63,457 nt of DNA from Actinomycetes bacterium (lineage in GTDB: Bacteria > Actinomycetota > Acidimicrobiia > Acidimicrobiales > UBA8190), in the NCBI GenBank assembly GCA_021803325.1, contig JAJZLP010000122.1, positions 1 through 63,457 of the forward strand, given 5' to 3'. Positions 1-8,470 of the stretch are shown one piece after another. The notes under the pieces were generated by a model, which worked only from the letters and a program-made list of their open reading frames with translations, made no database searches and was not told the origin of the DNA. Position numbers and translations under genes: made by a program. Numbering within the stretch: position 1 is the stretch's first letter; every line of letters begins with the position of its first letter.

Positions 1-78
1 CTCGACGAGGTCGCGTCCGTCGCCGGCAGCCGCGGCCCGATGTGCGGCGATGATCCCGTCCAGGTACGTGCCGGCCAC
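1..78 (-). CDS. trpC: Indole-3-glycerol phosphate synthase, N-terminal fragment
   Basis: Only the first 26 codons lie in the window, so the gene runs off the left edge. From a GTG at 78 the peptide reads VAGTYLDGIIAAHRAAAGDG and then RDLVE. The pattern TYLDxIIAAHR is the usual N-terminus of TrpC, which closes the indole ring from carboxyphenylaminodeoxyribulose phosphate in tryptophan synthesis. It lies 50 bp downstream of ygfZ on the same strand, in a chain that begins with a GroES-like gene and includes trpE, so a tryptophan role fits. No catalytic residue is visible in this fragment. The call rests on the short N-terminal match and the neighbouring trpE. Confidence 0.7.
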   Translation of the reverse strand, partial: MAGTYLDGIIAAHRAAAAGDGRDLVE

Positions 79-128
79 CAGGGCAGCCTACCGGCCACCG
101 AAGCTCCTCCCACCCGCCCGGGCACCGA

Positions 129-1250
129 TCAGCCGGGCCCCACCAGGGGCAGCGCACGGACTTCGGCGCGCTGTCCCGGCGTCCCACCGCCGGTGCCGTC
201 TCCGGCCACCGCAGCGCCACGAGCCACCGCACCACTTCCGGCCACTGCAGCATCCGGGGCCACCGCACCACTTCCGGCCACCGCAGCATCCGGGGCCAGG
301 GCAGCGACTGCCTGGTCCGCCGGCGGGCACACGGCAGCCGCCGCCGGTGGCTCTACCGAACGGTGGACGTAGGCGAGCGCCACCGCACAACCGAGGACCG
401 GCGACCACGCCACCGACGTCACCCGACCGACGTCGCGGCCATCGACCGCCACACCATCGCCGGGCCGCGGCCCACGCTGATCACCGCCGGGGGAACGGTC
501 CCCACCTGTGGCACCACCAGGATCCTCGCCGTCGGGCAGCACCAGTCCCCGCAACCGCCGGGCCACCCGGTTTCCCCGGGCGTCCAAGCGAGCCACCAGC
601 TCCTGCCCCGTGTAGCACCCCTTGGTGAAGCTGACCGCCCGATCGAGGAGATCGGCCTCTGCTGCGATGGTCCGATCATCGAGCTCGGCACCCATCAGCG
701 GAATGCCGGCCTCCACCCGAACGGCGCTCCACGCCTCGGGTCCTGCAACCGGCACGTCGCTGGGCACCACCGGACCCGGTCCCAGCAAGTCCACCCCGGT
801 CACCCCGTTCCAGTCGAAGGCGATGGCGATCCCGCCTCCCCCCACCTCGCTGCCTGGCGCCGCCGCAGCTGCGGCAGCTGGCCCCCGCAGCGCCACGCAG
901 TGCCACGGCAGGAGCTCGATGGCAACCTTGACTCGCAGACGAAACCGCTGCAGGCGGGCCACCACGACATCGGCGAACCCCGCGTCGACATCGACCACGA
1001 ACCGCTCAGGTCCCGAGCGGGTGACCCGCACCAACGCGTCGAGCTTGCCCTGCGGGCTGAGCAGCAGCGCGTCAGCGGACGCACCAGCGGCCAGCGACAC
1101 GACATCCTGCGAGCACTGGCCTTGCAGGTAGGAAGACGCGTCCGGTCCCTCCACCAGGACCGCCTGGCGCTGCACTGGGGCGGCCGCCACCTCGTGCCGC
1201 AGCAGGCGGTACTCCTCATCCAGGACGCCTGGTCCAGTGCTCCGCGTCAC
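129..1250 (-). CDS. ygfZ: YgfZ/GcvT-like folate-binding protein with repeat-rich C-terminus
   Basis: A 373-residue protein related to the aminomethyltransferase GcvT. Members of this branch bind folate and support repair or assembly of some iron-sulfur enzymes. The family signature KGCYTGQE is present near residue 200 and holds the conserved cysteine. The GcvT-like domain covers roughly residues 1-300. After it comes an Ala/Val/Gly/Pro-rich tail with two copies of a 12-residue unit (APDAAVAGSGAV) encoded by a 36-bp DNA repeat around 223-294. The ATG at 1250 overlaps the trpE stop by 4 bp (ATGA), so translation is probably coupled. The tail is not part of the family and looks like recent repeat growth. 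Confidence 0.85.
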   Translation of the reverse strand: MTRSTGPGVLDEEYRLLRHEVAAAPVQRQAVLVEGPDASSYLQGQCSQDVVSLAAGASADALLLSPQGKLDALVRVTRSGPERFVVDVDAGFADVVVARLQRFRLRVKVAIELLPWHCVALRGPAAAAAAAPGSEVGGGGIAIAFDWNGVTGVDLLGPGPVVPSDVPVAGPEAWSAVRVEAGIPLMGAELDDRTIAAEADLLDRAVSFTKGCYTGQELVARLDARGNRVARRLRGLVLPDGEDPGGATGGDRSPGGDQRGPRPGDGVAVDGRDVGRVTSVAWSPVLGCAVALAYVHRSVEPPAAAAVCPPADQAVAALAPDAAVAGSGAVAPDAAVAGSGAVARGAAVAGDGTGGGTPGQRAEVRALPLVGPG

Positions 1251-3016
1251 GGGTGCGCCTCAGCCGACGTTGGTGCCACCGGCGGTGACGGCACATCTGG
1301 CCCTGGCGCCGCGCGAACCGGTGCCGACACCTCACCGTCGGCGTCCGTTCGCGCCACGGCACCCGGAGCCACACCTCCATGGTCGCCCGCAGCCACATCG
1401 CCCGCCGGCCCGGCATCGCCCGCCGGCTCGGCATCGCCCGCGAGCCGGACAGCCGAGGCCGTGGCCGCGCCCGGCCCACCGGGCGCTGGGCCGCCCTGCG
1501 GGTCGCGATGCATGGCGTTGGCGACAGCCACTGCTGCGAGGACGGCAGCAGCCTTGTTGTGCACCTCGTCGTCTTCTGCCGCCGGGTCGCTGTCGGCCAC
1601 GATGCCGGCACCGGCCTGGACCGACGCCCGGCCGTCAGGGTGGACCACCAAGGTGCGGATGGCGATGGCGGTGTCGAGGTTGCCGGAGAAGTCGACGTAC
1701 CCGACGACCCCCCCGTAGACGCTGCGACGACTGACTTCGAGATCGTCGATGATCTGCATGGCCCGCACCTTCGGAGCACCCGACAACGTGCCGGCGGGCA
1801 GCGTGGCCCGAAGCACGTCCACAGCGCCGCGGCCCGCTGCCAGCGTGCCGGAGACCTGTGAGGTCAAGTGCATCACGTGGCTGTAGCGCTCCACGACCAT
1901 GAGCTCGTCGACCTCGATCGAGCCGAACTCCACCACCCGCCCGATGTCGTTGCGGGCGAGGTCGACGAGCATCACGTGCTCGGCCAGCTCCTTGGGGTCT
2001 TCGGGCAGCTCCGCCGCCAGCCGGCGGTCCTCCGCCTCGGTCGTTCCACGAGGACGCGATCCGGCGATGGGGCGGGACGTCACCACGCCGTCGCGCACCC
2101 GGACCATCGGCTCGGGCGACGCGCCCACCACGGTGCACACCGGGTCGCGCAAGAAGTAGAGGTAGGGACTCGGGTTCACCAGGCGGAGGACCCGGTACAC
2201 CTCGAAGGGGTCGACCTCGAGCGTGACGTCGAACCGTCTCGACAGCACGACCTGAAAGATGTCGCCGGCTCGGATGTGCTCCTTGGCGACCTCGACCGAG
2301 GCCCGGAACGTCGATCCCGACATGCGTTCGGCCACCGCCGGGCCTGGCACGTCACCGCTGTCGGGAAGGCACCGCGGCTCGGTGGCCACCGGCCGGCATG
2401 CTGCCACGGCCAGCGCCGTCAGTGCCTCGCCCGCTTCGTCGTAAGCTCGGCCGGCAGCGTCGTCCCCGCCTTCGGGGACGAGCACGTTGTGCACCAGCAC
2501 CACCCGCTGGCGCCAGTGGTCGAAGACGCACAGCTCGCCGATGACGCTCAGCGACGCGTCGGGCAGGCCGAGGTCGTCGTCGGGGGCATCGCCCAGCCGC
2601 TCCACCTCGCGCACCACGTCGTACCCGAGATAGCCCACGAGCCCGCCGTGCAGCGGCGGAAGGCCACGGAGATCCGGTGACTCGTAGGCGGCCAGCAGCT
2701 CCTGGACGGTGGCAAGCACGCCGTGGCGGCCCCGAGCGACGTCCGCCGCACCAGACGTCTGCACGACCCCACCGGCTGACACCACCCGTCCCAGCGGGCG
2801 TCGACCCACGAACGAGTACCGTCCCCATCGTTCGCCGCCCTCAACCGACTCGAGCAGGAAACCGGGCTCGTCGCCCACCACCGCCAGGAACGTCCCCACC
2901 GGGGTCAGGGTGTCGGCGACGATCTCACGCCACACCGGCACCAGCCGGTGCCGGCGCGCCAGAGCCACGAACTCGGCGCGGCCGGGTCGGTCGCCGGCCG
3001 GCGACCAGGTGCTCAC
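1247..3016 (-). CDS. trpE: Anthranilate synthase component I
   Basis: A 589-residue chorismate-using enzyme that, with its glutaminase partner, makes anthranilate, the first step of tryptophan synthesis. Family motifs are visible in order: [17 protein letters not shown] (active-site region), [15 protein letters not shown], and [11 protein letters not shown] near the C-terminus. I place the start at the GTG at 3016 because it overlaps the hisI stop as GTGA; translation upstream of it is the hisI region in another frame. The last 80 residues are an Ala/Gly/Asp-rich tail (repeats of AGDAxPAGD) beyond the normal end of the family. No trpG is seen here, so the amidotransferase must be elsewhere. 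Link to hisI in one unit suggests joint control of aromatic and histidine amino acid supply. Confidence 0.93.
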   Translation of the reverse strand: MSTWSPAGDRPGRAEFVALARRHRLVPVWREIVADTLTPVGTFLAVVGDEPGFLLESVEGGERWGRYSFVGRRPLGRVVSAGGVVQTSGAADVARGRHGVLATVQELLAAYESPDLRGLPPLHGGLVGYLGYDVVREVERLGDAPDDDLGLPDASLSVIGELCVFDHWRQRVVLVHNVLVPEGGDDAAGRAYDEAGEALTALAVAACRPVATEPRCLPDSGDVPGPAVAERMSGSTFRASVEVAKEHIRAGDIFQVVLSRRFDVTLEVDPFEVYRVLRLVNPSPYLYFLRDPVCTVVGASPEPMVRVRDGVVTSRPIAGSRPRGTTEAEDRRLAAELPEDPKELAEHVMLVDLARNDIGRVVEFGSIEVDELMVVERYSHVMHLTSQVSGTLAAGRGAVDVLRATLPAGTLSGAPKVRAMQIIDDLEVSRRSVYGGVVGYVDFSGNLDTAIAIRTLVVHPDGRASVQAGAGIVADSDPAAEDDEVHNKAAAVLAAVAVANAMHRDPQGGPAPGGPGAATASAVRLAGDAEPAGDAGPAGDVAAGDHGGVAPGAVARTDADGEVSAPVRAAPGPDVPSPPVAPTSAEAHP

Positions 3017-3441
3017 GACGAGGCGCCCCCGCCACCGAACGACCGGTAGAAGCAGCTGCGGTTGCCGGTGTGGCACGCACCGGCACCCTCCTGCTCGACC
3101 ACGACGAGCAGCGCATCGGCGTCACAGTCGTACCGGGCATCACGAACCCACTGACGATCCCCCGACGTTTCCCCCTTGCACCAGTACTCCTGGCGGCTCC
3201 GGCTCCAGAACCAGGTACGCCCCGTGCTGAGCGTTCGACGCACGGCCTCGGCGTTCATGTAGCCGAGCATCAGCACGGTTCCGTCGGCAACATCTTGGAC
3301 AATGGCGGGAACGAGGCCGCCCTCGCCGAACCGCAGAGCGGCGATCTCCGACTCCTCGAACGACATCGGCGTCGCCAATGGTGAGGCGGCAGCGCCCACC
3401 GCAGGTGACGGCACGTCAGCTGTTCCGTCGACGGCGCTCAC
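3013..3441 (-). CDS. hisI: Phosphoribosyl-AMP cyclohydrolase
   Basis: A 142-residue enzyme that opens the purine ring of phosphoribosyl-AMP, the third step of histidine synthesis. The zinc and magnesium site motifs are present: WCKGETSG, the acidic run [11 protein letters not shown], and the C-terminal CHTGNRSCF. The first 25 residues are Ala/Pro-rich and probably not part of the fold, so an internal ATG (MSFEESEI) could also be used. The GTG at 3441 overlaps the stop of the GroES-like gene as GTGA. The gene is separated from the main his cluster by about 2 kb and a gene on the other strand. There is no fused HisE domain. Confidence 0.95.
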   Translation of the reverse strand: MSAVDGTADVPSPAVGAAASPLATPMSFEESEIAALRFGEGGLVPAIVQDVADGTVLMLGYMNAEAVRRTLSTGRTWFWSRSRQEYWCKGETSGDRQWVRDARYDCDADALLVVVEQEGAGACHTGNRSCFYRSFGGGGASS

Positions 3442-3773
3442 AGGTACAGCCCCGTCCCACCTTCGATCCGCTCGGCGGCGACGGCGTGGATGTCGCGCTC
3501 GCGCAGGATGGCGTACTCCTCGCCCTGGACCTCGACCTCAAAACGGTCTTCCGGGTTGAACAGCACCTTGTCTCCCACCTTGATCGACCGGACATGCGGT
3601 CCGACGCCGACGACCTCGGCCCACACCAGCCGACGCGACACCTGAGCCGTCGCCGGGATCAAGATGCCGGCACGTGACCGCCGCTCGCCTTCGGACTGAG
3701 GCTGCTGGGCCAGCACGCGGTCCGCCAACATGGTGATCGACTGCTTCGGCGGCACCGGCTTCGACGAACCCAC
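3438..3773 (-). CDS. GroES-like 10 kDa co-chaperonin
   Basis: About 111 residues matching the co-chaperonin fold. The body MLADRVLAQ, the stretch [20 protein letters not shown], then [12 protein letters not shown] and the C-terminal GGTGLYL follow the GroES pattern. It differs from classical GroES in its Pro-Lys N-terminus and C-terminal GTGLYL, so it is probably a lineage-specific paralog; no groEL is next to it. I chose the GTG at 3773 because a TACCGT box lies exactly 6 nt upstream (3780-3785), the leaderless layout used by many genes here. In-frame alternatives are GTG at 3755 and ATG at 3731. It heads the hisI-trpE-ygfZ chain, overlapping hisI by 4 bp. Confidence 0.8.
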   Translation of the reverse strand: MGSSKPVPPKQSITMLADRVLAQQPQSEGERRSRAGILIPATAQVSRRLVWAEVVGVGPHVRSIKVGDKVLFNPEDRFEVEVQGEEYAILRERDIHAVAAERIEGGTGLYL

Positions 3774-3779
3774 CCTGGC

Positions 3780-3785
3780 ACGGTA
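3780..3785 (-). promoter_or_regulatory. Putative -10 box of the GroES-like operon (leaderless)
   Basis: TACCGT read on the minus strand, 6 nt before the GTG at 3773. It fits TAnnnT and would place transcription start at or within a base of the start codon. The -35 region is weak (ACGGTG-like near 3803-3808). Confidence 0.55.
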
Positions 3786-3878
3786 CCGCACAATCACCGG
3801 CACACCGTCCAGATCCAACAGCCGGCCCCACCCTGCAATGGTAGCGACCCCGCGTGTCACTCCCGGCTTTGCTCGACC

Positions 3879-3884
3879 TACGCT
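3879..3884 (+). promoter_or_regulatory. Putative -10 box of the 3891 gene (leaderless)
   Basis: TACGCT followed by 6 nt (ACGACG) and then the ATG at 3891. It is the same geometry as the divergent promoter at 3780-3785. The two -10 boxes are about 93 bp apart. Confidence 0.5.
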
Positions 3885-3890
3885 ACGACG

Positions 3891-5243
3891 ATGCCCAGCG
3901 ATGCGGACTTTGGCGATCGTCCCGGCACCGGCGAGCTGCCGGAGCAGGCCAACCTGGCGCCGACCCTGCCCGCAGACCCGCCCGCGTCCTCGGTCCCGCC
4001 GACGGCGTCGTCCAGCCCGACATGGGAAAGCGGGACCCCGGCTCCTCCCGGCGGCCCCGCCGGTACCAGCACCCAACCCGGCACCGGCACCCCACCGCCA
4101 TCCGGCGGCCCCACCGGCTACGGCGCCTACGGCGGCCCCGCCGGCACCAGCACCCCACCGCCATCCGGCGGCCCCACCGGCTACGGCGGCCCCACCGGCT
4201 ACGGCGGCTACGGCGGCCCCACCGGCACCAGCACCCCACCGCCATCCGGCGGCCCCACCGGCTACGGCGGCCCCACCGGCTACGGCGGCCCCACCGGCTA
4301 CGGCGGCTACGGCGGCTACGGCGGCTACGGCGGCTACGGCACCCCACCGCCATTTGGCAGCCAACCGCCACCCGGCGGATGGGACTGGTCGCACGGCGCT
4401 CCTGCGCTCGCCCGCCCGCATCGCTCCAAGCGGTTCCTGCTCCTCGCGGTGGCAGCGGTGCTCGTCGCGGCAGGAGCCGGTATCGGGATCGGCGCGGCCA
4501 TCGCCCCGGGGAGCTCGCTCGGAACGGCACGCAGCACCCTCAACCAGGCCATCGCCGCCGGCAACGCAGCGAGGACCTACCACTATGTCCAGCAGGCCAC
4601 GACCGACGGCGTGCCGTCGACCATCGTCGGTGACGCCGCCCCCGACGGCGGTCGTCAGATCTTGACCCAGGGCCCGGACCACTTCACCTTGCTGCTCGTG
4701 AAGGGCATCGTCTACTTCCGGGGCAACGCCTCCGCCATGGTGGACCAGTTGGGCGCTCCGGCCACCACAGCCCAGAGCGATGCCGGTCGGTGGGTGTCGG
4801 TACCGACATCGACAGGAAGCCTCTACAAGAACTTTGCCGTTGGCATCACGACCACATCGAACCTCTCCGAGATCCAGGCAACGATGGTTCCCGTCTCGGT
4901 GGCGTCGGGAAGCTCGGGCGCTGTCGCCACAACCATCGTCAACGGGCGTATGAACGTGGGATCGGGGACGGCACCGGCAGGGACCGTCACGTTGACGCTG
5001 CGCTCGTCGGACCATCTGCCGCTGACCCTGGTCGGACGCGCCACCGTGAGCAGCGGCTCGATAGCCACCACGCTGCACTGGACGTTCGATCATTGGCACC
5101 AGTCGGTCGTTGTGTCGGCGCCATCGGGGGCGATTCCCTACGCTTCGCTCGGTGCCACACCTCCGAGCTCCTCGGGCGGCGGGATCTCCCCAGGCGGCAG
5201 CGGCAGCGGCAGCAGCGGCAGCAGCGGCAGCACGGGGGCCTGA
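3891..5243 (+). CDS. Membrane-anchored protein with Gly/Tyr/Pro repeat N-terminus, function unknown
   Basis: 450 residues. Residues 1-170 are disordered and Pro/Gly/Thr/Ser-rich, with tandem blocks built from GGPTGYGGY and PPSGGPTGYG. A single hydrophobic helix follows a basic RPHRSKR patch at about 178-205 (FLLLAVAAVLVAAGAGIG), giving cytoplasmic N-terminus and exported C-terminus. Residues 210-430 form a beta-rich domain with a start like TARSTLNQAIAAG, which faintly recalls LppX/LprG-type or DUF-type exported domains, but I cannot assign it. The last 30 residues are Gly/Ser-rich. Proline-rich cytoplasmic tails of this kind occur in actinobacterial envelope proteins. No function is inferred. 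Confidence 0.75.
   Translation: MPSDADFGDRPGTGELPEQANLAPTLPADPPASSVPPTASSSPTWESGTPAPPGGPAGTSTQPGTGTPPPSGGPTGYGAYGGPAGTSTPPPSGGPTGYGGPTGYGGYGGPTGTSTPPPSGGPTGYGGPTGYGGPTGYGGYGGYGGYGGYGTPPPFGSQPPPGGWDWSHGAPALARPHRSKRFLLLAVAAVLVAAGAGIGIGAAIAPGSSLGTARSTLNQAIAAGNAARTYHYVQQATTDGVPSTIVGDAAPDGGRQILTQGPDHFTLLLVKGIVYFRGNASAMVDQLGAPATTAQSDAGRWVSVPTSTGSLYKNFAVGITTTSNLSEIQATMVPVSVASGSSGAVATTIVNGRMNVGSGTAPAGTVTLTLRSSDHLPLTLVGRATVSSGSIATTLHWTFDHWHQSVVVSAPSGAIPYASLGATPPSSSGGGISPGGSGSGSSGSSGSTGA
4090..4345 (+). repeat. In-frame GGCCCCACCGGCTACGGC repeats
   Basis: Nested direct repeats built from GGCCCCACCGGCTACGGC and GGCTAC units, interspersed with CACCCCACCGCCATCCGG. All units are multiples of 3 bp, so they extend the N-terminal tail of the 3891 gene without breaking the frame. 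Confidence 0.85.
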
Positions 5244-5360
5244 CAGCCAGGCTCCTCGGCGACCCCGTAGCGCGCTTCCGGAGCCGCACGCGCGACGTGC
5301 CCCCCCGGCTTCGTTCCCCAGGGGTGCGTGCCGGTGGCGCCGACCGGCCCCAGGGGTTGG

Positions 5361-5489
5361 TCAGGCCAGCTCGACCGGCAGCACCGTCAGGCCAGCTCGA
5401 CCGGCAGCACCGTCAGGCCAGCTCGACCGGCAGCACCGTCAGGCCAGCTCGACCGGCAGCACCGTCAGGCCAGCTCGACCGGCCGCACC
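5361..5489. repeat. 26-bp tandem repeat copying the 3' end of hisF
   Basis: Five copies start at 5361, 5387, 5413, 5439 and 5465 (first 20 bases TCAGGCCAGCTCGACCGGCA). The copy at 5465 is the real 3' end of hisF, beginning with its stop codon read on the minus strand. The four others lie just beyond the stop and repeat the codons for PVELA plus TGA. The core is an imperfect inverted repeat, so it might also aid termination. Confidence 0.9.
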
Positions 5490-6235
5490 TGTACACCAGC
5501 GGCGGCCATATGGGCCTTGGCTTCGGCCACGGTGTGCTCGCGCCGATGGAAGATCGACGCAGCCAGAACGGCGTCCGCCCCACCGGCAGCAGCACCTTCG
5601 ACCAGGTGGTCCAGGGTACCCACGCCGCCCGAAGCGATCACCGGCACCGGCACGGCGTCGACCACAGCGCGGGTGAGCGGTACGTCGAAGCCGTCGTAGG
5701 TGCCGTCGCGGTCCATGGACGTGACCAGGATCTCGCCCGCTCCCAGCGATGCACAGCGTGCAGCCCATCCCACAGCGTCGATCCCGGTTGGCCGCCGGCC
5801 CCCGTGGGTGTGGACCTCCCACCCCCCGGTGGGATTCCGGCGCGCATCGATGGCTACGACGACGCACTGCGCACCGAACTCGTCGGCCAGCTCGGTGATC
5901 AGCTCGGGCCGCTCAAGTGCAGCGGTGTTGACCGACACCTTGTCAGCTCCTGCCCGCAGGAGGGCACGGGCATCGTCACGACGGCGGATCCCGCCTCCGA
6001 CGGTGAACGGGATGAACACTTCCTCCGCCGTGCGCGCCACGACGTCCACCATGGTGCGCCGGCCATCGGCCGAGGCCGTGATGTCGAGGAAGACGAGCTC
6101 GTCGGCTCCCTCCGCGTCGTAGCGGGCAGCCAGCTCCACGGGGTCTCCGGCATCGACGATGTCGACGAACCGAACGCCCTTCACCACACGCCCGGCATCG
6201 ACGTCGAGGCAGGGGATCACACGGACGGCACGCAC
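5465..6235 (-). CDS. hisF: Imidazole glycerol phosphate synthase, cyclase subunit
   Basis: 256 residues, full length for HisF. Partnered with HisH it makes imidazole glycerol phosphate and AICAR from PRFAR. The two catalytic aspartates are in [14 protein letters not shown] near the N-terminus and VVAIDARR in mid-protein; the phosphate loops [10 protein letters not shown] and IASGGVGT are present. The GTG at 6235 overlaps hisA by 19 bp, and its sequence [11 protein letters not shown] matches the family N-terminus. It is the last gene of the his cluster, and its final codons have been copied four times downstream as a 26-bp tandem repeat. Confidence 0.95.
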   Translation of the reverse strand: MRAVRVIPCLDVDAGRVVKGVRFVDIVDAGDPVELAARYDAEGADELVFLDITASADGRRTMVDVVARTAEEVFIPFTVGGGIRRRDDARALLRAGADKVSVNTAALERPELITELADEFGAQCVVVAIDARRNPTGGWEVHTHGGRRPTGIDAVGWAARCASLGAGEILVTSMDRDGTYDGFDVPLTRAVVDAVPVPVIASGGVGTLDHLVEGAAAGGADAVLAASIFHRREHTVAEAKAHMAAAGVQVRPVELA

Positions 6236-6954
6236 GCGGCCAATGCCTCCTCGATCCCGAGCACTCCATCGACCAGCGCCCGACCCACGACCGCTCCCGC
6301 CAGCCGCCGGCCGCCAACGTCGAGCGCGGCGAGCGCCTGCAGGTCGTCTGCCGACGTCACACCTCCCGAGGCGACGACCGGGTGCCCCGTACCGGCCAGA
6401 GCGCCCCGCAGGCCGTCGGTGTCCGGGCCGCCGAGCATGCCGTCGCGCTCGATGGCGGTCACCACGAACGCGGCGAGCGGTACGGCCGCGAACCGGTCGA
6501 GCAGCTCGGCCACGGTGTCGCTCCCCGTTTCCTCCCACCCGGCCACCGACACCTTGCCGCCGCGGTGGTCCACACCGATGGCGATCCGGTGCGGGAACCG
6601 AAGGGCCAGCTCGGCCGCCCAGGCTGGTCGCTTCACAGCAGCGGTGCCGAGAACCACCCGCGCCGCACCGCACCCGAGGAGCTCCTCGGCATCCTCGGTC
6701 CGGCGCACGCCGCCTCCGACCTGCACGGGCACCGGCGCTACCGCTTCCACCAGCTCGGCCACCACAGCCCGGTTGGCGCCGTGTCCGGTCCTGGCCGCGT
6801 CCAGGTCCACGACATGGACCCAGGGGGCGCCGGCCTCGACGTACCGGCGAGCCAACGCCACGGGGTCTCCGTACTCGCTCCGCCGGCCGAAATCACCCTG
6901 TACGAGCCGCACCGCCGTGCCGCCGATCACGTCGACTGCAGGAAAGAGGTCCAC
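6217..6954 (-). CDS. hisA: Phosphoribosylformimino-AICAR ribotide isomerase
   Basis: 245-residue beta-alpha barrel that converts ProFAR to PRFAR. Key regions: the N-terminal [18 protein letters not shown], the phosphate loop [13 protein letters not shown], and the second half-barrel [14 protein letters not shown]. In Actinobacteria the same enzyme often doubles as TrpF (PriA). That is plausible here, since tryptophan genes lie close by and no trpF is seen, but sequence alone does not settle it. The start is the GTG at 6954, three bases after the hisH stop. It sits between hisH and hisF in the usual order. Confidence 0.95.
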   Translation of the reverse strand: MDLFPAVDVIGGTAVRLVQGDFGRRSEYGDPVALARRYVEAGAPWVHVVDLDAARTGHGANRAVVAELVEAVAPVPVQVGGGVRRTEDAEELLGCGAARVVLGTAAVKRPAWAAELALRFPHRIAIGVDHRGGKVSVAGWEETGSDTVAELLDRFAAVPLAAFVVTAIERDGMLGGPDTDGLRGALAGTGHPVVASGGVTSADDLQALAALDVGGRRLAGAVVGRALVDGVLGIEEALAACVPSV

Positions 6955-6957
6955 CGG

Positions 6958-7569
6958 TCAAGCCTGCCCCGTGGCCCGGACGAAGTTCGCCAGGACGGCA
7001 AGACCCGTGCGGCTGGACTTCTCCGGGTGGAATTGCGTTCCCCACACCGCCCCCCGCTCGGCGGCAGCAACCACGGTTCCGCCGTACTCGCAGGTGGCGG
7101 TGGTGTCGTCGGTGAGCTCCGGCGCGAACGAGTGGACGAAATAGACCCAGGGGACCTCGGGCAGCGCATCGAGCAGGCCGCTGGGAGCACCGGGCCGACG
7201 CTGCAGGACGTTCCACTGCATCTGCGGGTGCTTCACCCCCTGGGCAAGACACCGCACGGTGCCGGGCAGGACGCCCAGACCCGCTACGCCGGGAGCTTCC
7301 TCGGACGCCTCGTACAGCAACTGGAAACCGACGCAGATCCCGAGGAAGGGCAGGCCGGCGTCGATGGCCTGCCTGGCCACGCGATCCAGGCCGCTGTCGC
7401 GCAGCGCCAGTGCGCAACGCCCGAACGCCCCGACCCCGGGCAGGACCACCCCGGACGCTCCGACGGCAGCCGCCGGCTCGGACACCAGCCGGGCGTCGGC
7501 GCCGAGGTGCTCCAGGGCCTTCTGCGCGGAGCGGAGATTGCCAATGCCGTAGTCGAGCACCGCGAGCAT
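6958..7569 (-). CDS. hisH: Imidazole glycerol phosphate synthase, glutaminase subunit
   Basis: 203-residue class I glutamine amidotransferase that feeds ammonia to HisF. The nucleophile cysteine is in LGICVGFQLL (about residue 79), and the His/Glu pair is in WGTQFHPEKS near the C-terminus. The N-terminus LAVLDYGIGNLRS is typical. The ATG at 7569 lies 3 bp after the hisB stop, so the pair is translated from one message. Confidence 0.96.
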   Translation of the reverse strand: MLAVLDYGIGNLRSAQKALEHLGADARLVSEPAAAVGASGVVLPGVGAFGRCALALRDSGLDRVARQAIDAGLPFLGICVGFQLLYEASEEAPGVAGLGVLPGTVRCLAQGVKHPQMQWNVLQRRPGAPSGLLDALPEVPWVYFVHSFAPELTDDTTATCEYGGTVVAAAERGAVWGTQFHPEKSSRTGLAVLANFVRATGQA

Positions 7570-7572
7570 CGG

Positions 7573-8235
7573 CTACAGCACACCCTTCGTGGAGGGCACG
7601 CCGACGCCGTCCACTCGCACCGCGTCCCGCAGGCACCGGGCGACCGCCTTGAACGACGCTTCGAGGAGGTGGTGCGTGTTGATCCCCGACACGGCACGCA
7701 CGTGGAGGGTCAGTGCCGCGGCGGTCACGAGCGCCCGCCAGAACTCCTCGGCAAGCTGCGGGTCGAACGGCGGGTCGCCCAGCGGCGTCGACGTCGCGGG
7801 CAACCCCAGGTCGTAGCCGAGGAACGGTCGGCCCGAGATGTCCAGTGCCACGTCGACGAGCGCCTCGTCGAGGGGCAGGGCGATCGACGCGAACCGCCGG
7901 ATCCCGGCCTTGTCGCCGAGCGCTCCGGCCATCGCCTCGCCCAGGACGATGCCGACGTCCTCAACGGTGTGGTGCGCATCCACCCGCAGGTCGCCACTGG
8001 CGTGCACCTGCAGGTCGAGGCCGCCATGCCGGCCGAGCTGCTCGAGCATGTGGTCGAAGAACGGCAGCCCCGTGGCGACCGACACCAGACCGCTGCCGTC
8101 GAGGTCGACCACCACCTCCACCTCGGTCTCCTTCGTCCGGCGCACGCGACTCGCCCGGCGGGCCGATGGCACGCCCGGGTCGGGTGCACCGGGACCTACG
8201 CCACCGCGACTGGGACGTCCTGGCGTCGTCGTCAT
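7573..8235 (-). CDS. hisB: Imidazoleglycerol-phosphate dehydratase
   Basis: 220-residue dehydratase of the histidine pathway. Metal-binding histidine motifs are visible: FFDHMLEQLGRHGG, VDAHHTVEDVGI and GINTHHLLEASFKA. It is the single-function form, with no phosphatase domain. I chose the ATG at 8235 because GAGG lies about 9 nt upstream. The first 30 residues (Pro/Arg/Gly-rich) precede the conserved RRTKETEVEV. The 235 bp before it, back to the hisC stop, show no convincing gene. Confidence 0.95.
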   Translation of the reverse strand: MTTTPGRPSRGGVGPGAPDPGVPSARRASRVRRTKETEVEVVVDLDGSGLVSVATGLPFFDHMLEQLGRHGGLDLQVHASGDLRVDAHHTVEDVGIVLGEAMAGALGDKAGIRRFASIALPLDEALVDVALDISGRPFLGYDLGLPATSTPLGDPPFDPQLAEEFWRALVTAAALTLHVRAVSGINTHHLLEASFKAVARCLRDAVRVDGVGVPSTKGVL

Positions 8236-8470
8236 GGGATCATCCTCGGGTATGGGTCGAAGACGCACCTGGGCGGAGCCCACCCAGGGACGGCTCGGCC
8301 GGAGATGGGCGACAGACTGGGCGACCGCGCACCAGGCCCGGACAGGCGACCCGTCCCAGCGCTGCGCTCGGACCGAACCACAGCTCCAAGACCCGGTGCA
8401 CGCTCCAATCCGGATCCGTTTCCCCATGCCGGGGCCGGGGCCGGTCCGAACATGGATTGCGGACAGCAGC

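Noticed and set aside
363-1718. Long plus-strand frames opposite ygfZ and trpE
   Set aside because: They are antisense to genes with full family motifs and encode Arg/Pro/His-rich products typical of GC-driven open frames.
5361-5489. CRISPR array
   Set aside because: The 26-bp units are directly abutting with no spacers, and one unit is the end of hisF. No cas genes are in the window.
4790-7144. 784-codon plus-strand frame over the hisF-hisA region
   Set aside because: It covers hisF and hisA in antisense and crosses the repeat array. No domain is visible.
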